Shown here: positions 50,759-59,829 of the stretch, piece after piece
Layout of the letters: each line of letters opens with the position of its first letter
How positions within the stretch are numbered: the first letter of the stretch is position 1
DNA from: Chryseobacterium indologenes
GTDB taxonomy: Bacteria; Bacteroidota; Bacteroidia; Flavobacteriales; Weeksellaceae
Assembly (NCBI RefSeq): GCF_018362995.1
Contig: NZ_CP074372.1
Span: forward strand, 2,046,001-2,110,000
Reading direction: 5' to 3'
Length of the DNA: 64,000 bases
Made by a program: the position numbers and the translations under genes
Notes under the pieces: generated by a model
Databases searched by the model: none
Seen by the model: the letters and a program-made list of their open reading frames with translations, nothing else
Told to the model about the DNA's origin: nothing

Positions 50759-51889
50759 ATGGCCGTTTATATCTTAAGTAACCGGAAGATCGTTCGTCAT
50801 AAAGGCGAAAGAGTAGACTCTTTTTCCAATGATGAATACTCAATTCCCAATTTCAGAATCGCGAAATGTGATTTTGACAACTACAAAGAGCCCACTGCTC
50901 AAGCCAAAAAGAAAAAAGACTACACCAACAGGAATATCTTAAACTACAAGTTTTTCTCCGAACCCGAAAAACAGGGTTATGAAGAAGTTTTGGATGTTCT
51001 TCTGAGTGAAAAAGGAATTAAAAAATCTCCTCTTACAGCCAATAATCTTGGCGGAACTCAAAGAATGTTCTATGAACTGTACAAAAATATGTCTACCACT
51101 AAAGAAAGAAGTGATGTACTGATATTCATTCATGGTTATCTGTATGATTTTGATGATGAATTAAAGGCTATTCTTGATCTTAAGAAAATATTCATCGATA
51201 ATCCGGCATCTCCTGTGGAACATATTTTATTTGTAAGCTGGCCAGCCTCAGGAAGCATTATTCCGTTAAGTTATTTTGATGATAAGGCTTCCAGTATCAA
51301 TTCCGGTACATCTCTGATGAGGTTGTTTTATTTCTATACTCAATTTTTAAAAGATATCTTTTCCAACCGGGATCTCGCACCCTGCAATCAAAGAATTCAT
51401 CTAATGGCCCATTCCCTGGGAAACAGAGTCCTTCAAAGCATGTTATACAGTCTTAAAAGGGAAAATATACTCCGTGTTATCGATCAGGTTTTACTGTTGA
51501 ATGCGGATGTCAGCTATAAAGTATTTGAAGATTCCGAAGATTCATACAACAAGTTACCATTATTGGCCAACAGGATTTCCATTTATCTGAACAGACAGGA
51601 CGCGGTTTTGGGAATTTCTCAGTTTACAAAAAACATTCTTACACCACGACTTGGTAAAAACGGACCAAGTGATATTAGTGATTATAAAGATATTGTTTCT
51701 ATTATCGACTGTACATTTGTAAAAGATGACCTTCTGAACAGTTTCAAATATGAAGTGGGGAACCATTGGGGATACCTCTCCAGTTCGCAGGTACAATCAG
51801 ATATCTTTCAGACTTTAAACGGAATAGACAGAAATCTTATCACCAACCGAACTAAGAATAACGAAAACATTTTCACAATTATTTCTTAA
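50759..51889 (+). CDS. DUF900-like alpha/beta hydrolase
   Basis: A 376-residue alpha/beta hydrolase. The first strand block is DVLIFIHGYLYDFDDEL near residue 120, the VSWPASGSIIPLSYF block follows, and the nucleophile elbow is LMAHSLGNRVLQ with Ser near residue 221. This layout fits DUF900 proteins. The N-terminal 100 residues are charged and unassigned. No signal peptide. Its role is unknown. It is divergent from glnS. Confidence 0.8.
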   Translation: MAVYILSNRKIVRHKGERVDSFSNDEYSIPNFRIAKCDFDNYKEPTAQAKKKKDYTNRNILNYKFFSEPEKQGYEEVLDVLLSEKGIKKSPLTANNLGGTQRMFYELYKNMSTTKERSDVLIFIHGYLYDFDDELKAILDLKKIFIDNPASPVEHILFVSWPASGSIIPLSYFDDKASSINSGTSLMRLFYFYTQFLKDIFSNRDLAPCNQRIHLMAHSLGNRVLQSMLYSLKRENILRVIDQVLLLNADVSYKVFEDSEDSYNKLPLLANRISIYLNRQDAVLGISQFTKNILTPRLGKNGPSDISDYKDIVSIIDCTFVKDDLLNSFKYEVGNHWGYLSSSQVQSDIFQTLNGIDRNLITNRTKNNENIFTIIS

Positions 51890-52316
51890 TAAGTAATTAA
51901 AATAATTCTTAAAAAATGAACTTTATGTTAAAATTAGTTCATTACTGTAGTATGGCATAATGATTGCTAATTCAAACTCTAGGGAATTATAATTTTTTTA
52001 TTATGGAACATATTAAAAAACAGTTTTCTTATATATTAAGCTATATTAAGAAAGCCATCTTTGTAAAAGATGTCATTTAACTGAATAACAACCTTTAAAA
52101 CAAAAAAGTATTCGACCCAACAATTACTCATCCTTATAAAACAGCCCGAAAAAACAATAATTATTCCTCATAAACTCATGCAGGAATCTATTTTCGTGTT
52201 TAAAATTATTGAAACATTTCTTTGATATTGTTAAATATTGCTAAATAATTCCCCACTTGTTGTATAATTAAAAAAAGTTTTCGACATTTACTTATCAGTC
52301 AAATAAAATTAATATC
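51890..52316. other. AT-rich spacer upstream of the GG-leader peptide
   Basis: 427 bp without a long gene. It contains a possible 25-codon ORF (52003-52080) and AT-rich sequence with several weak -7-like boxes. No strong terminator follows the hydrolase. Confidence 0.5.
52003..52080 (+). CDS. Possible 25-residue cationic peptide
   Basis: A 25-codon ATG frame starting MEHIKKQFSYILSYIKKAIF, alternating basic and hydrophobic residues as in an amphipathic helix. Located 237 bp before the GG-leader peptide. No support beyond composition and position; could be chance. Confidence 0.2.
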   Translation: MEHIKKQFSYILSYIKKAIFVKDVI

Positions 52317-52484
52317 ATGAAAAATCTAAAGAAAATCAAAAGAGGAGAATTAAAAACAATCAAAGGAGGAAGACCACCACTTGGATGTAACAGCTGGAAC
52401 CCGGTTGCTATGTGCTGTAGATCATGGGGACCTGACTATTGCGGCCAGACCACATGTCCGGATTCACCTCCACCATTATGCTAA
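52317..52484 (+). CDS. Double-glycine leader, six-cysteine peptide (bacteriocin-like)
   Basis: A 55-residue peptide. The leader MKNLKKIKRGELKTIKGG (1-18) has the typical bacteriocin-type pattern with E11, L12 and I15 before GG. The 37-residue mature part is RPPLGCNSWNPVAMCCRSW followed by GPDYCGQTTCPDSPPPLC, with Cys at 24, 33, 34, 42, 47 and 55 and two Trp. It would be cleaved after GG by a C39 peptidase-ABC exporter, none of which is in the window. Three disulfides are likely. An antimicrobial or signalling role is inferred only from the leader. Confidence 0.8.
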   Translation: MKNLKKIKRGELKTIKGGRPPLGCNSWNPVAMCCRSWGPDYCGQTTCPDSPPPLC

Positions 52485-52496
52485 TTAACTTTTCAG

Positions 52497-53501
52497 TTAT
52501 TTTTTGAACCATAGCAGCTCATTTCTGAGTTCTAAATCGGATTCAAAATTATTTACAAATAAAGCTCCAGTGCCTAAACCTTGAGGCATTGGATTTTTTT
52601 TGGTAAATGTATATTGGGCAATGGCATTCAATCCAATATTGCTTTCCAAAGCTGAAGTGATCCACCAACCGATATTTAGATTTTCTGCCAGGGAAATCCA
52701 TTCATCCGAACCGGAAAATCCTCCTACCAATGCAGGTTTCAAAATAATATATTGCGGCTGTATTTTTTCTAAAAGTCTTTTCTTTTCTTCAGGATCAATA
52801 ATACCGATCAGTTCTTCGTCTAATGCAATCGGAGTAGGTGTTTTAGCACATAACTCCGCCATATCATTCCAGTTTCCTGCTTTGATAGGCTGTTCAATAG
52901 AATGAATATGAAGGTGTGCAAGCTGCTGCAAAACAATTACCGCTTCCTCTTTACTGAATCCTCCGTTGGCGTCCACACGAAGCTCAAGCTGGTCTTTAGA
53001 GAATTTTTCTCTTAATTTCTGGAGAATAATATGTTCAGATTCCCAATCAACCCCGATTTTTAGTTTAATACAATGAAATCCTTTTTCCAGTTTCTCCTGA
53101 ATCTGTTCTTCCATATACCCTACCGCTCCCATCCAGATCAGACCATTGATGGTAATTGCAGATTTACCTTCAGTAAATTTGCTCGGAAAATATATACTGT
53201 CACCATGTTTCAGGTTTTGGACAGCCTGTTCATAACCAAACCAGATGGATGGAAACTCTTTCAGTTCTTCTTTTAGAAAAGATGCATCCTGATTAATATT
53301 TTCACAAAGCCATTTCAATTTTTCTTCGTAATCAGGTCTGTCATCAAAACTCAGTCCTCTGAAAATGGCACATTCACCTACTCCTTTCCTTCCGTCTTCT
53401 GAAATAGTGAGGATAAAGGTTTCCTTATCAAGCAAAACGCCGCGAGATGTTCCACTCGGGCGTTTGAATTGTAATAAATATTGTAAATAACTTGCTTCCA
53501 T
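52497..53501 (-). CDS. menC: o-Succinylbenzoate synthase
   Basis: A 334-residue enolase-superfamily enzyme that dehydrates SHCHC to o-succinylbenzoate in menaquinone synthesis. The catalytic Lys motif is CIKLKIGVDWE near residues 143-152, the metal ligands are LRVDANGGFS, SIEQPI and ALDEELIG, and the second Lys is in ILKPALVGG near 249. Family-specific GECAIFRGLSFDD lies at the N-terminus. Its ATG overlaps the fbp stop by one base (TAATG). Confidence 0.93.
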   Translation of the reverse strand: MEASYLQYLLQFKRPSGTSRGVLLDKETFILTISEDGRKGVGECAIFRGLSFDDRPDYEEKLKWLCENINQDASFLKEELKEFPSIWFGYEQAVQNLKHGDSIYFPSKFTEGKSAITINGLIWMGAVGYMEEQIQEKLEKGFHCIKLKIGVDWESEHIILQKLREKFSKDQLELRVDANGGFSKEEAVIVLQQLAHLHIHSIEQPIKAGNWNDMAELCAKTPTPIALDEELIGIIDPEEKKRLLEKIQPQYIILKPALVGGFSGSDEWISLAENLNIGWWITSALESNIGLNAIAQYTFTKKNPMPQGLGTGALFVNNFESDLELRNELLWFKK

Positions 53502-54517
53502 TATTTTACGCTGTCGATACGCATAAATTCTTCTGCTTTTTCTACCATGTCTATACTTCCACAGAAGAACGGAATTCTCTGGTGAAGTTCTGTAGGTTCT
53601 ATTTCAAGAATTCTTCTGAATCCGTCAGTTGCTTTTGCTCCAGCCTGTTCTGCAAGGAATGCCATAGGGTTACATTCGTATAATAGTCTTAATTTACCAT
53701 TTGGAGCCTGTGAGTATGAAGGATAGATATAAATTCCTCCTTTCAGCATATTTCTATGAAAATCTGCTACCAAAGAACCGATATATCTTGAGGTATAAGG
53801 ACGGTCCCCTTCTTCCATCTGGCAATATTTAAGGTAATTTTTTACTCCCTGAGGAAATTTGATATAATTTCCTTCGTTGATAGAATAGATTTTACCCGTT
53901 TTAGGGAAAGTCATGTTAGGATGAGAAAGATAATATGTTCCTAAAGAAGGATCCAACGTAAATCCGTTTACTCCGTTTCCTGTTGTATAAACGATCATTG
54001 TAGAAGAACCGTAAATAACATATCCCGCTGCAATCTGATTGATTCCTTTCTGTAAAAAGTCTTCCAGCTGTACAGGAGTTCCAGGTTCAGTAACTCTTCT
54101 GTAGATAGAGAAAATAGTTCCTACTGAAACATTTACATCAATATTGGAAGATCCGTCTAAAGGATCAATCAATACTACATATTTACTTAAATGTCCATTT
54201 TCGCCACATTTAATATCAATAAAATCATCATTTTCCTCAGACGCAATACCACAAACCACCTCTCTCTGAGACAAAGCCGTAATAAAAATTTCATTCGCAA
54301 TCACATCCAGTTTCTGCTGTTCTTCACCCTGAATATTCTGGTTTCCGGCAGCTCCTGTAATATCTACAATTCCGGCTTTATTTACTTCTCTGTTTACCAC
54401 TTTCGAAGCCAATCTTATTGCGCTCAGAAGACGAGAAAATTCACCTGTAGAATATTGAAAATCGTCCTGTTTATCTATAAGAAATTCTCCTAAAGTCTGT
54501 AATGGTTGATTTGACAT
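53501..54517 (-). CDS. fbp: Fructose-1,6-bisphosphatase class 1
   Basis: A 338-residue gluconeogenic phosphatase. Metal-binding blocks are ASEENDDF near residues 102-109 and [20 protein letters not shown] near 126-145; substrate-binding blocks are [21 protein letters not shown] and [15 protein letters not shown]. It converts fructose 1,6-bisphosphate to fructose 6-phosphate. Length is normal. It is the first gene of a two-gene unit with menC, an unusual partner that probably only shares a promoter. Confidence 0.97.
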   Translation of the reverse strand: MSNQPLQTLGEFLIDKQDDFQYSTGEFSRLLSAIRLASKVVNREVNKAGIVDITGAAGNQNIQGEEQQKLDVIANEIFITALSQREVVCGIASEENDDFIDIKCGENGHLSKYVVLIDPLDGSSNIDVNVSVGTIFSIYRRVTEPGTPVQLEDFLQKGINQIAAGYVIYGSSTMIVYTTGNGVNGFTLDPSLGTYYLSHPNMTFPKTGKIYSINEGNYIKFPQGVKNYLKYCQMEEGDRPYTSRYIGSLVADFHRNMLKGGIYIYPSYSQAPNGKLRLLYECNPMAFLAEQAGAKATDGFRRILEIEPTELHQRIPFFCGSIDMVEKAEEFMRIDSVK

Positions 54518-54841
54518 ATTTTTCTTTTTACGTTTTGCCCAAATTTCGGAAAATTTATCGCATTAAGAAAATTTAATTAAAAAAGAGCTTACAATCTGTA
54601 TTTCAATACAATACAAATGAAATTCAGCATAACACAGAGCGGTTATTGAAAATTATGTCTCCGGATTTGTTAGATCAGACACAGGAAAAATTCAAATTAT
54701 TTCATTAATTGTTGATTTTAAGGAAATCTTAATTCTATCTCCCGGCCGGGCTATTTCATATCTCGTTGTAAATTTATAATTTTGACGTCCGTAAAAAACT
54801 CATGTAATTTTTTATCTAACAATTTTATTTTTAACAATTTA
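54518..54841. other. Divergent fbp / aspartokinase intergenic region
   Basis: 324 bp with no gene. It contains the perfect palindrome CCCGGCCGGG at 54741-54750 and the -7 element TAATTTTG at 54777 of the aspartokinase gene. Confidence 0.6.
54777..54784 (+). promoter_or_regulatory. Aspartokinase promoter -7 element
   Basis: TAATTTTG matches TAnnTTTG, giving a leader of about 55 nt. The GC palindrome at 54741 covers the expected -33 area. Confidence 0.55.
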
Positions 54842-56080
54842 ATGAAAATTTTCAAGTTTGGTGGAGCATCGGTAAAAGATGCTGACAGTGTAAAAAACGT
54901 GTCCATGGTTCTAAAAAGCCAGGGATTTGCCAAATGCTTGCTGGTGATTTCAGCAATGGGCAAGACGACAAACGAGTTGGAAAAAGTTGTTGAACTTTAT
55001 TTCAAAAAGGATAACTATCAAACTGAGATTGAAAAGATAAAACGAAAACACATTGAGATTGCGGAAGGACTTTTTCCTGAAAATCATGCGGTTTTTGCAG
55101 AAATCAATCTCTTTTTTGACGATATTGACTCTTTTTTAAGAAGAAATAAGTCTCCTAACTACAATTTTGTTTACGATCAGGTAGTAAGCTGCGGAGAAAT
55201 GATTTCTACCAAAATTGTGAGTGAATACCTGAATGAAATTCAATTTACCAATCAATGGCTTGATGCCAGAGATTATGTGAAAACGGATAATTCATACAGA
55301 GAAGGTACGGTAGACTGGGTGAGAACTGAAGAATTTATTTCTAATCTGAATCCTGAGATCTGCTATGTAACCCAGGGATTCATTGGTTCTGACGAAAACA
55401 ATTTTACGGTAACGTTAGGAAGAGAAGGTTCAGACTACTCTGCTGCTATTTTTGCTTATTGCTTAAATGCTGAAGCGATGACAATCTGGAAAGATGTACC
55501 GGGAGTAATGACGGGAGATCCTAGAAAGTTCAATGACGTCTCTCTTCTTTCTAACATATCTTATGAAGAAGCGATTGAAATGGCTTATTACGGAGCGAGC
55601 GTTATTCACCCGAAAACATTACAGCCATTACAGCAAAAAAGTATTCCTTTTTATGTAAAATCTTTCGTAGATCCTACCAAAGAAGGAACCAAAGTAGGTG
55701 CTTCCGACAAAAACCAACAGGAAGAATCTTATATTTTAAAAGAAAATCAGGATCTTCTGAAAATATCAACAAGAGACTTCTCTTTTATTGCAGAAGACCA
55801 TATGAGCTTAATATTTGGCTATTTATCCAAATATAAGATCAAGGTTTCTCTGATGCAGAATTCTGCAATCTCTCTGGCATTGTGCCTTGAAGATAAATTT
55901 AACCATATAGATGAGCTCAACCAGGAGCTTCAAAAAATTTTTAAAACCGAAGCAATTAAAAATGTATCTTTATTCACAGTAAGAAATGCGAAGATGGATC
56001 ACATTGATAAATTTTACCATGAAAAAAATGTATTATTGGAACAAATTTCCAAGAATACTCTTCAAATGGTAACACAATAA
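54842..56080 (+). CDS. lysC: Aspartate kinase
   Basis: A 412-residue monofunctional aspartokinase, first step of Lys/Thr/Met/DAP synthesis. It starts MKIFKFGGASVKDAD, the KFGG(A/T)S nucleotide-binding motif, and continues with VTLGREGSDYSAAIFAY, ATP-binding GVMTGDPRK and EEAIEMAYYGASVIHPKTL. A C-terminal ACT-like pair (about 300-405) is present. The start at 54842 was chosen because the motif must begin there; a TTG at 54782 lies within the promoter. Confidence 0.95.
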   Translation: MKIFKFGGASVKDADSVKNVSMVLKSQGFAKCLLVISAMGKTTNELEKVVELYFKKDNYQTEIEKIKRKHIEIAEGLFPENHAVFAEINLFFDDIDSFLRRNKSPNYNFVYDQVVSCGEMISTKIVSEYLNEIQFTNQWLDARDYVKTDNSYREGTVDWVRTEEFISNLNPEICYVTQGFIGSDENNFTVTLGREGSDYSAAIFAYCLNAEAMTIWKDVPGVMTGDPRKFNDVSLLSNISYEEAIEMAYYGASVIHPKTLQPLQQKSIPFYVKSFVDPTKEGTKVGASDKNQQEESYILKENQDLLKISTRDFSFIAEDHMSLIFGYLSKYKIKVSLMQNSAISLALCLEDKFNHIDELNQELQKIFKTEAIKNVSLFTVRNAKMDHIDKFYHEKNVLLEQISKNTLQMVTQ

Positions 56081-56102
56081 TATTAATTGCGACTAAACAC
56101 AC

Positions 56103-57944
56103 ATGAGTTTAATTTCGAAAAACGATCTGATCAAAGCTTCCGGCTTAAGTAAACTTGGGTTCCTCAAGAACCCGGTAGCATCTGCTGTGATGAGCATTGC
56201 CAAAATAAACGAAGTAAATAAATTATACGACAAACTAAAAGATAAGGAAGGCAAAGACTTTTTCGACTCATTTGTAAGAGAAAGAAACCTAAGCTATGTA
56301 GCTTTTGAAGAAGATCTGGCAAAGATTCCGAAAACGGGACCATTTATTCTGGTTTCCAATCACCCGCTGGGTGCAATTGACGGGATTCTGATGTGCAAAG
56401 TCTTATCAGAGGTTCGCCCGGATTTCAAGGTAATGGGAAATTTCCTTTTGGAAAAGATCAAACCTATGGAACCGTATGTAATCGCTGTAAACCCTTTTGA
56501 AAACAGAAAAGAAGCTTACAGCAGCTCTTCAGGAATGCGTGAAACACTCAAGCATTTACAAAACGGAGGCTGCGTAGGTATTTTCCCGGCAGGAGAAGTT
56601 TCCAACAAGAACAATCCTTACGGAGAAATTTTAGATAAGGAATGGGAAAAAACGGCACTTAAGCTAATCAGAATGGCTAAAGTGCCGGTAGTTCCTATGT
56701 ATTTCCATGCCAAGAACAGCCGTCTTTTTTATCAGGTGGCTAAGCTTCATCCGAATTTGCAGACTTTGATGCTTCCCGCAGAAATGATGAATGATAGAGA
56801 AAAACCTATCAGAATCAGAATCGGGCGCCCTATCACTGTAAAGGCAATGGATGACATGGAAACAATCGAGGAATTGGGTGAGTTTCTGAAGCGTAAGGTT
56901 TATATGATGAAATCTTACTATGAAAAGAGAAAATCCCTTGCTCAAAGCATCAATCTTCAGAATTTATCGGTGAAATTTCCTTTGCTGAAGGAAGAAAATA
57001 TTGTTCAGAATATCATTGATGAAACACCTCTGGAAGACATCATTAAAGATGTTGATAAACTGAGAGGAACAGATAAGATGCTGTTCAGTAACGGGAATTA
57101 CGAAATCTACTTTACCACTTACGAGGAAATCCCTTCTATTATGAGGGAAATCGGACGTCAGAGAGAGCTTACTTTCCGTGCGGTAGGTGAAGGAAGTAAT
57201 CTTCCGTTTGACCTTGATGAGTATGATAAGCATTACCATCACCTTTTCCTTTGGGACAATGGTGAGAAAAAACTGGCGGGTGCTTACAGAATGGCATTGG
57301 GTAGAGAGGTCATGAAGAAATATGGCATCAAAGGCTTCTATACAAGCTCTTTGTTTGAGTTTGAGCAGGATATTCACCCTTTCTTTAAAAAGGTGATTGA
57401 AATGGGCCGTGCTTATATCTGCCAGGAGTATCAGCAGAAACCACTTCCACTCTTCCTTTTATGGAGAGGGATTGTACATGTCTGCCTGAGAAACCCGGAT
57501 CATAAATTCCTTATGGGAGGTGTGAGTATCTCTAATAAATTCTCGGAATTCTCAAAATCTCTGATGATTGAGTTTATGCGTTCCAATTATTTTGATTCCG
57601 CTGTAGCCCAGTATATCACTCCAAGGAATGAATATAAGGTAAAGCTTCGTGACAGGGATAAAAATATTTTCTTTGAGGAAATGGAGTCTGATCTTAATAA
57701 ACTGGACAAAATCATTGATGATCTTGAACCTGAATTGAGACTGCCTGTTCTGATCAAAAAATACATCAAGCAAAATGCTAAAGTAATTGCTTTCAATGTT
57801 GATCCAAACTTCAATGATGCGATAGACGGATTGATGTATATCCGAATTAGTGATCTTCCGGAAAACACAATCAAACCGGTATTGGAAGAGATGAGCGAGC
57901 AGATAAGAAAGGAGCAGGAAAATAATCCGGCTGATAATCAGTAA
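56103..57944 (+). CDS. Bifunctional PlsC-GNAT aminolipid synthase (OlsF-like)
   Basis: A 613-residue fusion. Residues about 80-280 are a PlsC acyltransferase with SNHPLGAIDG (NHxxxxD) near 90 and FPAGEVSN near 162. Residues about 330-560 form an OlsB-like GNAT acyltransferase with AYRMALGREVM, SSLFEFEQDIHPFFKKVIEMGRA-like block and PLPLFLLWRGI. Such fusions (OlsF) make ornithine or glycine lipids: the GNAT half forms the N-3-hydroxyacyl amide and the PlsC half adds the second acyl chain. The amino acid used here is unknown. It follows the aspartokinase gene by 22 bp. Confidence 0.85.
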   Translation: MSLISKNDLIKASGLSKLGFLKNPVASAVMSIAKINEVNKLYDKLKDKEGKDFFDSFVRERNLSYVAFEEDLAKIPKTGPFILVSNHPLGAIDGILMCKVLSEVRPDFKVMGNFLLEKIKPMEPYVIAVNPFENRKEAYSSSSGMRETLKHLQNGGCVGIFPAGEVSNKNNPYGEILDKEWEKTALKLIRMAKVPVVPMYFHAKNSRLFYQVAKLHPNLQTLMLPAEMMNDREKPIRIRIGRPITVKAMDDMETIEELGEFLKRKVYMMKSYYEKRKSLAQSINLQNLSVKFPLLKEENIVQNIIDETPLEDIIKDVDKLRGTDKMLFSNGNYEIYFTTYEEIPSIMREIGRQRELTFRAVGEGSNLPFDLDEYDKHYHHLFLWDNGEKKLAGAYRMALGREVMKKYGIKGFYTSSLFEFEQDIHPFFKKVIEMGRAYICQEYQQKPLPLFLLWRGIVHVCLRNPDHKFLMGGVSISNKFSEFSKSLMIEFMRSNYFDSAVAQYITPRNEYKVKLRDRDKNIFFEEMESDLNKLDKIIDDLEPELRLPVLIKKYIKQNAKVIAFNVDPNFNDAIDGLMYIRISDLPENTIKPVLEEMSEQIRKEQENNPADNQ

Positions 57945-57980
57945 GTTTTTAACTTTATTCAAAAAAAGCACGATGAATAC

Positions 57981-58011
57981 TTGCTTTGTATACCAAAACT
58001 TACTACTTTTG
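57981..58011 (+). promoter_or_regulatory. tRNA-Phe promoter
   Basis: TTG (57981-57983), 20-nt spacer, TACTTTTG (58004-58011), a full consensus match; the expected start leaves about 35 nt before the tRNA. Confidence 0.75.
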
Positions 58012-58052
58012 CATCACTTTAAAACAACGAAGTAATAAACAAAAACATAAAT

Positions 58053-58125
58053 GGTTTCTTAGCTCAGTTGGTAGAGCAATGGATTGAAAATCCATGTGTC
58101 CCTGGTTCGATTCCTGGAGAAACCA
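58053..58125 (+). tRNA. tRNA-Phe (GAA)
   Basis: A 73-nt cloverleaf: acceptor GGTTTCT/AGAAACC with discriminator A, D arm AGCTCAGTTGGTAGAGC, anticodon stem ATGGA/TCCAT with loop TTGAAAA (anticodon GAA at 58086-58088), and T arm with GGTTCGATTCC. CCA is not encoded. It is followed by its own terminator. Confidence 0.97.
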
Positions 58126-58130
58126 CTTGA

Positions 58131-58160
58131 AAACCTCTAATTCAGTTTAGAGGTTTTTTT
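58131..58160 (+). terminator. Terminator of tRNA-Phe
   Basis: AAACCTCTAA pairs with TTAGAGGTTT around a 6-nt loop and runs into seven T residues. Confidence 0.9.
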
Positions 58161-58350
58161 GTTTTTATATACTTCCCTTTTCCTCCCAGTAGTTTCTTCT
58201 TTAATTTTGAAAAACGAATACTTACCTTAATGTGCTTTTAGATAAAAATCTGTTAAAAAAAATAAAAATTAATCAAAAAGATGGGAATTAATTTTTTATT
58301 TGATCGCTAAAACTTAATTTAGTATTGTAAACCAAATTACAAATACTATT

Positions 58351-59697
58351 ATGAGAATAAAATTATTAACCGATACTTTTCTGGGTATCGCTTTGCTTGT
58401 TTTTCAATCCTGTGCAGAAACGCCTATGGTAACAGAGGACACTGCTGCTGCACAAAAAAATGGCTCATCTTTAAAGAACGCATCATCCTTCAATGTACCT
58501 GTTGCCGGGAATTCTTTTTTTACAGTAAAACCTTCGGGAGCCAGCGAAGTGATTACTTCTACTAATTTAGGTAACTGGACAAACTCTGCCACTGTTATCA
58601 GCACATATTTCAGAGTGAGCAATACAGGAACATTAAACATAGGATTAAAAGCTTCTGTTCCTTCAGGTACAAGTGTTGTAAAAGTAACTGTGGGCAGCAC
58701 ATCCAAAAATATTACTTTAACGGGATCGGCTTATACAGATTATACTGTTGGAGATTTTACCGTTTCTACTCCGGGTTACGTAAAAGTTGATCTTCAGGGT
58801 GTTTCTAAAACCGGTGGATACTTCGCAGATGTTACGGATGTTACCTTCAGCGGCGCAGCCTCTACAGGAACCAATATTTACAGCAATGATCCTTCATATT
58901 ATTATTGGGCACGCAGAGGGCCTTCCTGTCATCTAAACTACGTCATTCCAACTACTGATAATGTCAGCTATTATTACAACGAGGTGACAGTTCCTGCGGG
59001 AGAAGATAAAATTGGTTCTTATTTTATGGCCAATGGCTTTAGCGCAGGCTATTTTGGAATGCAGGTGAATTCTGCCACAGAAAGAAGAATTTTATTCTCA
59101 GTATGGAGTCCATTTGAGACGGATGATCCCAATAATATTCCTCCTGATCATAAAATTGTTCTCAACAGAGCAGGTACAGGGGTAACAATTGGAGAATTTG
59201 GTAATGAGGGTTCTGGTGGACAAAGTTATTACAAGTATAACTGGAGTGCAGGGCAAACTTATAAATTTCTACTGAAAGGTGAACCGGACGGAACCGGGAA
59301 AACAGATTTCACCGCCTGGTTCTTATCACCTGATATGACAACATGGAAACTGATCGCCAGCTGGAAGCGACCTCAGACCAGTACTTATCTTAAAAGCTTC
59401 TATAGCTTTGTTGAAAATTTCAATCCTGAAAATGGATATCAGGGCAGAAAAGCAGAATTTAAAAATCAGTGGATTAGAACTTCAAACGGCAGCTGGATCG
59501 CTATTTCCGGAGCAAAGTTTAGTGTAGACAACACCTATAACGCAAAACAAAGAATAGATGCAATGGGAGGAACAAGCGGTAATGCCTTCTATTTACAAAA
59601 TGGAGGATTCTTTAATACAACTGTTGCTCCGGGCTCACAGTTTTCTGTTACAGCACCTACGCAAGCTCCTAATATTGATTTTTCAACGCTTCCTTAA
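58351..59697 (+). CDS. DUF3472 lipoprotein
   Basis: A 448-residue SPII lipoprotein (lipobox VFQSC near residue 21). Residues about 45-165 are a carbohydrate-binding-like beta-sandwich (DUF5077 type: VPVAGNSFFTVKPSG); residues about 175-370 fit DUF3472 (HLNYVIPTTDNVSYYYNEVTV, FSVWSPFETDDP, FLLKGEPDGTGKTDFTAWF). These proteins are thought to act on or bind carbohydrates; no catalytic mechanism is known. Monocistronic, ended by a terminator at 59712. Confidence 0.87.
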   Translation: MRIKLLTDTFLGIALLVFQSCAETPMVTEDTAAAQKNGSSLKNASSFNVPVAGNSFFTVKPSGASEVITSTNLGNWTNSATVISTYFRVSNTGTLNIGLKASVPSGTSVVKVTVGSTSKNITLTGSAYTDYTVGDFTVSTPGYVKVDLQGVSKTGGYFADVTDVTFSGAASTGTNIYSNDPSYYYWARRGPSCHLNYVIPTTDNVSYYYNEVTVPAGEDKIGSYFMANGFSAGYFGMQVNSATERRILFSVWSPFETDDPNNIPPDHKIVLNRAGTGVTIGEFGNEGSGGQSYYKYNWSAGQTYKFLLKGEPDGTGKTDFTAWFLSPDMTTWKLIASWKRPQTSTYLKSFYSFVENFNPENGYQGRKAEFKNQWIRTSNGSWIAISGAKFSVDNTYNAKQRIDAMGGTSGNAFYLQNGGFFNTTVAPGSQFSVTAPTQAPNIDFSTLP

Positions 59698-59711
59698 AAT
59701 TATGACTTAAA

Positions 59712-59748
59712 AATAAAAGCCAGTTCTCATCAAGTAACTGGCTTTTTT
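59712..59748 (+). terminator. Intrinsic terminator
   Basis: AAGCCAGTT and AACTGGCTT pair around a short loop and are followed by seven T residues, 15 bp after the DUF3472 stop. Confidence 0.9.
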
Positions 59749-59829
59749 TATTATAATTTTCCGACTTTCTTTCTTAAATGAGAATAGATGCTTATTAAGA
59801 GTACAATTATTCTGACTGTATTCTCAATA

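Noticed and set aside
54741..54750. CCCGGCCGGG as part of a terminator for fbp or aspartokinase
   Set aside because: It lacks a loop and a T-run and sits upstream of both divergent genes.
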